From Methanobacteriota archaeon (GTDB lineage: Archaea; Thermoplasmatota; DTKX01; VGTL01), in assembly GCA_016874675.1 (NCBI GenBank), contig VGTL01000013.1, positions 1-51,479 on the forward strand: DNA of 51,479 bases, given 5' to 3'. The position numbers and the translations under genes were made by a program. Shown one piece after another: positions 40,006-46,900 of this stretch. The notes beneath the pieces were generated by a model. The model made no database searches. It was not told where the DNA came from and saw only the letters and a list, made by a program, of their open reading frames with translations. Each line of letters opens with the position of its first letter. The first letter of the stretch is position 1.

Positions 40006-40506
40006 TCAGCGCCTGCCGCCGTACCTTTCCCAGTGGACCAGCTTCCCCATCGGCTTCTTCGGGGCCGGCCGGGGTTTCCCGGCGGGGACGCCCACGGCGA
40101 GCAGCATCACGACATGCCGGTCACGGGGGATGCAGAGGAGCTCCTTGACCCTCCTTTCCGAAAACGAGCCGATGTAGCAGCTGCCCAGTCCCAGCTCGAC
40201 GGCCTCGAGGACGATGTGCTCCATCGCCAGCGCCAGGTCAACGTCGGCCCACTTCGCCCCGGGGTCGTCCACGCCGCAGAACACGGCCCCGGCATCGGCC
40301 ACGAAGGACTGGTTGTTGCAGGCCTCCATCAGAAGGAGCCTCCGGTCGGGCCTCGTCACGACCACGAGCTCCCAGGGCTGGAGGTTCATCCCCGAGGGCG
40401 CCAGGCGGGCGGCCTCGAGGAGCTTTTCCAGATCCTCGGCTTGGACCGGCTCGCTTGTGTATTTCCGGAACGTGTGGCGCTTCCTTACGGCCTCCATGAC
40501 GTCCAT
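40006..40506 (-). CDS. nitroreductase-family flavoprotein
   Basis: A 166-residue FMN-dependent nitroreductase-like enzyme. RKRHTFRKYTSEPV is the usual N-terminal FMN-phosphate segment with Arg, APSGMNLQPWELVVVT follows, and the late GLGSCYIGSF and LLAVGVPAGKPRP complete the FMN site. It is slightly shorter than typical members because the substrate loop is brief. Substrate cannot be told from sequence. A TATA box at 40526-40538 is 27 bases from ATG 40506, predicting a leaderless transcript. The gene converges with the FG-GAP gene, with three bases between their stop codons. Confidence 0.9.
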   Translation of the reverse strand: MDVMEAVRKRHTFRKYTSEPVQAEDLEKLLEAARLAPSGMNLQPWELVVVTRPDRRLLLMEACNNQSFVADAGAVFCGVDDPGAKWADVDLALAMEHIVLEAVELGLGSCYIGSFSERRVKELLCIPRDRHVVMLLAVGVPAGKPRPAPKKPMGKLVHWERYGGRR

Positions 40507-40525
40507 GGGTGCTCAGAATGCAAAG

Positions 40526-40538
40526 CGATTGTATAAAT
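40526..40538 (-). promoter_or_regulatory. TATA box of the nitroreductase gene
   Basis: ATATTTATACAAT on the minus strand, centred near 27 bases before ATG 40506. Confidence 0.6.
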
Positions 40539-40549
40539 ATTTTGAACGG

Positions 40550-40705
40550 GGCACGGGATAAGGGAAGGGCAGCGGGCAGCGGGCTGGGTGCTGGGTGCTG
40601 GGTGCTGCGTGCTGTGTGCCGGGTGAAGGGGACTTGCCCGGTTCCCTTCCCGCACCCCGCACCCCGCACCCTGCACCCTGCCCGCTGCCCGCTCCCTTGC
40701 CCCTC
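40550..40705. repeat. hairpin repeat: GGGTGCT/GGGCAGC arms around GGGGACTTGCCCGGTTCCC
   Basis: Left units GGGCAGC and GGGTGCT (40565-40620), core 40628-40646, right units GCACCCC and GCACCCTG followed by CCCGCTGC to 40705. The order of unit types is mirrored on both sides. It lies between divergent genes. Confidence 0.82.
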
Positions 40706-40722
40706 TGACCGTTCATACAAAT

Positions 40723-40734
40723 ATCTTTATACCC
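40723..40734 (+). promoter_or_regulatory. TATA box of panD
   Basis: ATCTTTATACCC has its TTTATA about 26 bases before ATG 40755, indicating a leaderless message. Confidence 0.6.
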
Positions 40735-40754
40735 GTAGATTTCTGGCCGCTCCG

Positions 40755-41147
40755 ATGCAGCGCCTGATGTGCTGGGGCAAGATCCACCGGGCCACGGTGA
40801 CGGGGGCGGTGGTGGACTACGTCGGCAGCATCACGATCGACGAGGGACTGCTGGAGGCCGCCGACATCCTGCCCTACGAGCTTGTCCACGTGTACGACAT
40901 CACCAACGGCGCCCGGCTGGAGACCTACACCATCCCGGCCCCGCGGGGCTCCGGCACGGTCGAGATGAACGGCGCCGCGGCCAAGCTGATACACAAGGGC
41001 GACCTGGTGATCATCGTGAGCTACGTGTGGATGGAGGACGACGAAGCCCACCGGCACAAGCCCCGCATCATCATTGTGGACGAGCGGAACCGGCCCACTG
41101 CTGCCCGGCGGGGCCAGTCCCAGCGGGACCCGAAGGGACGGTTCTGA
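40755..41147 (+). CDS. panD: aspartate 1-decarboxylase (pyruvoyl type)
   Basis: Makes beta-alanine from aspartate for pantothenate and coenzyme A. With ATG 40755 the numbering matches the bacterial enzyme exactly: Lys9, Tyr22, the self-cleavage site Gly24-Ser25 in YVGSITID, Arg54 and Tyr58. Ser25 becomes the pyruvoyl group after autocleavage. Length 130 residues is typical. Most archaea use a PLP-dependent decarboxylase instead, so this bacterial-type gene suggests transfer from bacteria. A TATA box sits 26 bases upstream. A transporter gene follows immediately and may be co-transcribed. Confidence 0.94.
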   Translation: MQRLMCWGKIHRATVTGAVVDYVGSITIDEGLLEAADILPYELVHVYDITNGARLETYTIPAPRGSGTVEMNGAAAKLIHKGDLVIIVSYVWMEDDEAHRHKPRIIIVDERNRPTAARRGQSQRDPKGRF

Positions 41148-41160
41148 GCCCGGTGGTCCC

Positions 41161-42165
41161 CTGCCCGACCTTGCCGGCGTCACCTGGATAATCGTCGCCG
41201 CGCTGCTCTTCGGCAGCCAGTTCGTTTTCCACAAGTACTGCCCGGGCTTTGGGCCCGGCGCCTACAACATCACGATGGCGCTGGGCATCCTGCTTGGTGC
41301 CGCCGCGGCCCAGCCGCTGCTGGGCCTTTCCTCGATGCCCGTAATGCTGGGCGCCCTGGCGTTCGCCGGCGGGATGGTCTGGGTCTTCGGCAACCTCCTC
41401 CTGGTCTACGCGGTGGCGAGCGCCGGGATGGCCCGCGCCTTCATCATCGTCAATTTCACGGCGGTGTTCTCGTTCTTCGGGGGGATCGCCTTCCTGGGCG
41501 AGCTGCCCGCGCTGACGGCCCCGAGGCTGGGCCTGATAGTCACCGGCATCGGGCTGGTGATGGCGGGGGCGTTCCTGGTCGGGACGACGGTGCCGAGGAA
41601 CAGGGTGCAGGGTGCCGGGGGCAGGGGGAAGGATGGACGGGGGCAGCAAGGCAGCGGGGCAGAGGGCAACGGAGGGAACGGGCCGGGGACGGACGGGGCC
41701 AGGATGCGACGGGGGCTGGTCGCGGTCTTCATCGCCACGCTCTTCTTCTCGACCTATAACGCTATGATAGCGTTTGCCATCAACCGGGAGGGCGCCCCGG
41801 CCGGGCCGACGTTAGGCCTTCTTGCCCCGGGGGCGGTCGCCGGGGCCGTCCTGGCGGCGGCGGTGGCGGGCGGCGGCAGCCTCTCCGCCTGGCGAGCCGC
41901 GCCCCGGAAGTGGCACCTTCTGGCCCTGGCGCAGGGGCTGGTGTGGGCCGCCGCCATGGCCTGCATCATGTTCGGCTGGATGGGCACCGGCATAGCGATG
42001 GGCACGCCCGTACAGGTCGGGACCCAGACCCTGGTCAGCTCCCTCTGGGGCATCGTGATGTTCGGGGAGCTGCGGGATGTCGGGGACCGGCGGGGGGCCT
42101 ATGCCAAGTTCATCAGCGGCGCGGCGCTCACCGTTGGTGGCATCGCGTTGATAACGTTCACCTGA
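41161..42165 (+). CDS. ten-helix DMT/GRP-type transporter, possible CTG start
   Basis: A 334-residue membrane protein with about ten helices, of the drug/metabolite transporter group resembling GRP sugar uptake (GlcU/TMEM144-like) proteins: GVTWIIVAALLFGSQFVFHK at the start and VQVGTQTLVSSLWGIVMFGE near the end. The only ATG/GTG/TTG start (TTG 41074) lies 74 bases inside panD and adds a non-membrane N-terminus. CTG 41161, fourteen bases after the panD stop and three bases after GGTGGT, begins right before the first helix and is preferred. The cytoplasmic loop between helices 5 and 6 carries about 30 Gly-rich residues encoded by a piece of the hairpin repeat family (41602-41670). Substrate unknown. 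Confidence 0.72.
   Translation: MPDLAGVTWIIVAALLFGSQFVFHKYCPGFGPGAYNITMALGILLGAAAAQPLLGLSSMPVMLGALAFAGGMVWVFGNLLLVYAVASAGMARAFIIVNFTAVFSFFGGIAFLGELPALTAPRLGLIVTGIGLVMAGAFLVGTTVPRNRVQGAGGRGKDGRGQQGSGAEGNGGNGPGTDGARMRRGLVAVFIATLFFSTYNAMIAFAINREGAPAGPTLGLLAPGAVAGAVLAAAVAGGGSLSAWRAAPRKWHLLALAQGLVWAAAMACIMFGWMGTGIAMGTPVQVGTQTLVSSLWGIVMFGELRDVGDRRGAYAKFISGAALTVGGIALITFT
41602..41670 (+). repeat. hairpin-family repeat units inside a coding region
   Basis: Units GGGTGCAG/GGGTGCCG, then GGGGGCAGCAAGGCAGCGGG occur in frame in the transporter gene and encode a Gly/Gln/Asp-rich loop. They match left-arm units of the intergenic hairpins; no complementary right arm follows. Confidence 0.6.
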
Positions 42166-42174
42166 GCCGCATTC

Positions 42175-42196
42175 ACCCCGGACTGAAGTCCGGGGT
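42175..42196 (+). terminator. 10-bp perfect stem-loop after the transporter gene
   Basis: ACCCCGGACT (42175-42184) and AGTCCGGGGT (42187-42196) form a stem with a two-base spacer, ten bases after the stop codon. It is followed by repeat-like GCTGCCCGCTCCCCGCTGCC, not a T-run. It may mark the transcript end between convergent genes. Confidence 0.4.
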
Positions 42197-42211
42197 ATCC
42201 AGCTTTCAGAC

Positions 42212-42239
42212 GCCCGCGCTGCCCGCTCCCCGCTGCCCT
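42212..42239. repeat. short GCTGCCC/GCTCCCC repeat units
   Basis: CGCTGCCCGCTCCCCGCTGC matches right-arm units of the dispersed hairpin family (compare 24180-24215), ending at the stop codon of the next gene. Confidence 0.5.
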
Positions 42240-42506
42240 TCATTCGATTCCCAAAAGATCAACAACTGTCCTCTGGGCGATGAACTTCTTGGCGAGCTCG
42301 ATGATGCGGTTCATGTCGTCGATGCTCTTGGCGCTGCGCTCGGCCTCCTCGAACGCCTGGCGGTACTTGGGGTCGATGAGCTGGGCGAGGTAGTTCATCG
42401 CGACCTTCATCTGGATCATCCGGTCGGTGCGGGTTATCTCCTCCTCCAGCCCTGCAAGGTGGTCGACTTCGGTGCCCTTCTTGGACAGGTCCCCTTTCCC
42501 GAGCAT
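42240..42506 (-). CDS. small helical protein of unknown function
   Basis: An 88-residue, all-helical, charged protein (HLAGLEEEITRTDRMIQMKV, PKYRQAFEEAERSAKSIDDM, IIELAKKFIAQRTVVDLLGI). It has no cysteines and no obvious signal or membrane helix. It could be a subunit or a DNA-associated protein; I do not recognise a family. A minus-strand TATA-like CATACTTATATGC lies at about 42555-42568, giving a leader of about 30 bases before ATG 42506. It is downstream of the nucleotide-sugar dehydrogenase, but has its own promoter. Confidence 0.65.
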   Translation of the reverse strand: MLGKGDLSKKGTEVDHLAGLEEEITRTDRMIQMKVAMNYLAQLIDPKYRQAFEEAERSAKSIDDMNRIIELAKKFIAQRTVVDLLGIE

Positions 42507-42597
42507 TTTCGCAACCCCTGAGGTTCGGCTTGCCGGACGGCAGATATGGCTACGCGCATATAAGTATGATGCCTCGGTTCTTGAGAGCCGGCCGTTT

Positions 42598-43917
42598 TCA
42601 GGGCCCGTCGGGGGCGCCTATCGCCAGGTACCTCACCCCGGCCTTGCGCAGCTTTCCGGCGTCCGCCGTCCTCCGGCCGTCGATGACCACCGGCCCCCTC
42701 ATGAGCTTGGCGTAGCGGGTGGCGCGGATGCGGTGAAACTCCCTCCACTCGGTCTGGAAGATGACCGCGTCCTTGTCCCGCATCGCCCCCTCGGCCGATC
42801 GGGCGTACGCTATCTGCAGCCCGAACTCGGTTTTGAAGTTGTCCATGCCCCTGGGGTCGTAGGCCGTCACCGTGGCGCCCCGGGCCAGCAGGCCTTTTAT
42901 GATGGGGGCCGCCCGGGAGAAGCGCACGTCGTCCGTGTCGGGTTTGAACGTCAGCCCCAGGACGGCGACATCCTTCCCGGAAAGGCCTCCCAGCGCCTTC
43001 TCGGCCAGCTCGACCACCCGAAGGGGCTGCTCCTCGTTCTGGTCGAGCACCGCCTCGAGGATGCGCGAGCGCGCCCCCCGGGATTCGGCGAGCCGGGCCA
43101 GGGCGGAGAGGTCCTTGGGGAAGCAGGAGCCGCCGAACCCGGCGCCCGCCCGCAGGAAGTGGGGGCCTATGCGCGGGTCCAGCCCGACGGCCTCCATCAC
43201 CTGGTATACGTCCACATCGAACGTCTGGCACAGGTTGGCCATCTCGTTGGAGAACGCGATCTTGGTCGCCAGGAAGGAGTTGGAGGCGTACTTGACGAGC
43301 TCGGCGGCGGTCGTGCCCATGGTCAGCTTGGGGCACTTCTTGCGCTTGTAGAAATCGAGGAGCCGGCGGCCGCTTTTTCCGTCGATGGCCCCGATCACTA
43401 TCCGGTCGGGCTCCCGGCTGTCTTGGAGGGCGCTGCCCTCGCGCAGGAACTCGGGGTTCATCGCCGCCCCGAACCCGCCGGCCGATATCCCGGCGAGCTG
43501 CGCGATCGTCGGGACGAAAAGGCCAGCGCAGGTGCCCGGGGGCACGGTGCTCTTCATGACCGCGACGTGGTAGTGCTTGCACGGGCGGAGCGCCTCGCCT
43601 ATCGCCCGGGCGGCCTCCTTCACCCAGCGCAGGTCGGCGCTGCCGTCCTCCATCGGGGGCGTTCCGACGCAGGTGAACGAGAGGTCCGAATCGCGCAGGC
43701 CGCCGACCAGGTCCGTCGAGGCGCGCAACCGGCCCTTGCGCACCATCTTCCGGATAGCGGAATCCAGCCCGGGCTCGAAGAAGGGGGCCCTGCCGGCGTT
43801 GAGCGCCTCCACCTTCTCGCGCAAGACGTCGAGGCAGACCGCCTCGTGGCCGTCGAGCGCCGCGGTCACGCCGGTTACGACCCCGACATAGCCGGTCCCG
43901 ATTATCGCAGCTTTCAT
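42598..43917 (-). CDS. ugd: UDP-glucose/GDP-mannose-type dehydrogenase
   Basis: Oxidises a nucleotide sugar to its uronic acid by two NAD-dependent steps; used for surface polysaccharides or protein glycosylation. ATG 43917 gives 439 residues with GTGYVG (7-12) as NAD site, TCVGTPP (82-88), NPEFLREG (154-161), Lys209 and Asn213 in ELVKYASNSF, and the catalytic Cys265 in GFGGSCFPKDL. The C-terminal nucleotide-sugar domain has AVLGLTFKPDTDDVR. UDP-glucose is the most common substrate, but GDP-mannose or UDP-ManNAc relatives cannot be excluded. It follows the giant kelch gene by 48 bases on the same strand; its product may modify the many NxS/T-rich surface proteins here (inference). Confidence 0.9.
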   Translation of the reverse strand: MKAAIIGTGYVGVVTGVTAALDGHEAVCLDVLREKVEALNAGRAPFFEPGLDSAIRKMVRKGRLRASTDLVGGLRDSDLSFTCVGTPPMEDGSADLRWVKEAARAIGEALRPCKHYHVAVMKSTVPPGTCAGLFVPTIAQLAGISAGGFGAAMNPEFLREGSALQDSREPDRIVIGAIDGKSGRRLLDFYKRKKCPKLTMGTTAAELVKYASNSFLATKIAFSNEMANLCQTFDVDVYQVMEAVGLDPRIGPHFLRAGAGFGGSCFPKDLSALARLAESRGARSRILEAVLDQNEEQPLRVVELAEKALGGLSGKDVAVLGLTFKPDTDDVRFSRAAPIIKGLLARGATVTAYDPRGMDNFKTEFGLQIAYARSAEGAMRDKDAVIFQTEWREFHRIRATRYAKLMRGPVVIDGRRTADAGKLRKAGVRYLAIGAPDGP

Positions 43918-43965
43918 GTGCGCACCCGCCCCTGGACGGCTGTGGGAATGCGGATGCACCCATTT

Positions 43966-46900
43966 TTAGTTTTTCGTCTCGGTCTCCCCGGCCGCCATCT
44001 CCTGCTCCGAGGCCTTGTCCAGGAGCGTCCGCACGTTCGCCACGGCGGCGACCGCTTCGGGCTCCGTCACCTGGGCGGCCTGCGGCCTCCCCTTCTGGGT
44101 CTCCAGCTCCCGGTTCAGGTCCGATTTCAACTCGGCGAGCATCCCGGTGAGCATGAGCGTCGAGCTGGAGGCCACGAAGAACTCCAGCACCTTCTTTTCA
44201 CCCAGGACGCGGGCCCTTATCACCAGCCTGTCCGGCCGGCCCTTCGCCTTCCCGTAGTACCAGGCCTCTCCGATGAATGGCCTCTCCTCGGCGAACTCCC
44301 TCACGAGTCGCACGTCGTGGTGCTGCACCGCCGCCTCGGCGAGGTCGAAGGCGATCTCCGGCGCGAGTGAAGGTGGAATCGAGAAGACCTTCGTGTCCTT
44401 CTTGTCGAGCTCCTCGGCCGCCATCCTCTTTATCATCGCCGTGTTTATGTTCTCATCGGTGTACATTATCGGGCACACCACCGAGGCGAGCTTGCGTGGC
44501 ATCTTGAGGGTCTCCAGATTGCCATGCGCGTCCTTGAACGTCAGGACGCCCTCGACATAGGATTCCGTGCATGTCTGCGGGTCCAGGTAGAACGCCACGG
44601 TCCGCTTCTCTCCGGGGTCCACTATGCCCAAGACGACCTGCTCGCCCTTCCTTTCGCACTCCGGCTCGACGCGGTCGAGCCTCAGGACGGACTCGTTGTA
44701 CATCAATGTGAAGGCGGCACGGGTGATGTTGGTTTGCATGTTGTTCTTGACCGCCACCTTCAGCCTGACGAAGCCCTGGTAGAACTCCAGCTCGGACTTG
44801 AGCAAGACATCTGCCCGGGGCGGCGCGGTGGCGGCCTCCGCGGCCTTGTAGGCTCCAAGCTGCGACAGGAACCGCCGAGCCCCGTCGAGCCTCAGCGCGC
44901 GGCCGTCCCAGGATTCCAGCACCGGCCCGAACTCGCTTTCGACGTTGGACACCGTTCCCTTCATCTCGTCCCTGAAACCGGGGGGCTCGGCACCTTCGAT
45001 GACCGCCGCCAGGACGACGCGCCTGCCTTTCTGGAGGAGTATCTTGTTCTCCCCGTACTCCATCGCGCCCAGCTCCGTCCCCTCGGCCATCCCGACGCTC
45101 TCCTTTATGAAAGCCTTGACCGCGGTCAGCATCGAGGCCATCAGGTCGGCGTCCATGTCGGCCTTCATCCTGCGGGTCGTGTGCTGGATGAGCCGGCCGT
45201 CCTGGTACATCAGGAAGAGGTCCTCGACGGCGAAGCCCGCGGGCGCGACGGTGACCGTTGCGGGAATCGCCGGGGACGGTTCAGCGACCGGCGCGATTAT
45301 TGTCGGTGGAGGGAGGGCCTCAGCCGCCGACTTGGCCGGAATGGCGTGGGTCCCAGGCAATGGCCCCACCATCGAAGGCTCCGGTTCCTTTTCAGGCTCC
45401 TTCGGTGGGGCTTCCTCTCCGACTGGCGGGGGCGGCGCCTCTTCGGCTTCGGTCGCCGACGGTCCCGGAACGATAGCCCCGGCCTTCCTTTTTCGCAGTG
45501 CTCTCCAGCCGACGGTGCCAACGGCCGCCACCGCAACGATGAGCAGCAGAAGCATCACCGGGACGAGGTACGAGACCCCGCCGGTCGCGGGTGGCGAGTA
45601 CTTTATGGTCGCCGAGACCGGGTCGGCCACATTTCCCGCCTTGTCCCTGACCTTTAGATAAATCGTCTTGCTGCCCCGGTCCTTCGTGAGATTCCAGGCC
45701 TTGGAGGCGGCAAAAGGTTCCCAATCCAAGAAGAGTATCCCATCGGTGCTGAAACAGATGGAATCCAGGCCCGAGAGGTTGTCCGAGGCCAGAATCGAGA
45801 GCGAGACCTTTGTCTTTGCGGTCTCTTTCCTCCCTTCGTTGATCTTAAGGAATATCTGGCCCGGTGGAGTTCTGTCGATGTAGGCCGGCACGGTGCCCTC
45901 GGCGCAGTTGCCGGCGACGTCGTAGGCCCTCACGACGACCTCTTGCCGGCCCTCGGAAAGGTTGGCGAACCGGCAGGGGCTCGTCCGGACTGCCAGATTC
46001 TTATCCGCGAGGCCGACCTCGTACCGGCTGACGCCGCTCGTGTTGTCCACGGTCGAGAAGGTGATGTCCGGGTCCTGGTTCGTCCAAGAGGCCGGGCTGG
46101 CGACGGGCGTGAAATTGGCCGGTGGCGTCTTGTCGATGAAGAGCTCGATCGTCGCCTCGGCGCAATTGGCTGCCCGGTCATAGGCCCTTATCGTGATGTT
46201 GTGCCGGCCGTCGGGAAGGTCGGGCACCTGAAAAGGGCTTGTCCGGCACGCGAAACCGGCGCCCGGCAGCTTCACATCGTACCGGTCGATTTCGCTCGTG
46301 TTGTCCAGGGCGTGGAAGGTGATGTTGGGGTCCTTGTTCGTCCACCCGGTGAAATCGAGGGAAATGCTGAAATTGAACGGCCCGGCGCTGTCCAGGTAGA
46401 CGATCACGGCGCCGTCCATGAAGTTGCCTGCCCTGTCAAAGGCCCGGACCGTGATGTTGTGCCGGCCGTCAGGAAGGGTCGGAAGGGTGAACGGGCTTGT
46501 CTGGCAGGAGAAGGCGCCTCCGCCCACGCTGACCCTGTAGCGCTCGACGCCGCTGGAGGCGTCGGACGTTTCGAAAGTTATACGCGGCGAGCCGTTGGTC
46601 CAGCCGGGAGGTTCCGCGGCGGGAGCGAACGCAAGCGGGGGCGTCCGGTCCTGAAAGACATCCAGTTGACCAATCGCATAATTCCATAGCCTGTCGAACG
46701 CCCTGACCGTGATGTTGTGCTCTCCGTCCGACAGTGGCGGGAGGGTGAAGGGGCTTGCCTGAGCGCCTTGGGAGAGGCCATCTATCTCCACCTCATAATG
46801 GTCCATCCCGGCGAAAGCGTCGGTCGTTTCAAATGAGACCTGGATAGTCCCGTTGGTCCATCCGGGCGGAGAGGCTATCGGCTGGAATGATTCCGGGGGG

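Noticed and set aside
42178-42196. Intrinsic terminator with confidence
   Set aside because: The stem is perfect but lacks the following T-run, and archaeal termination mostly relies on T-runs; kept only as a low-confidence feature.
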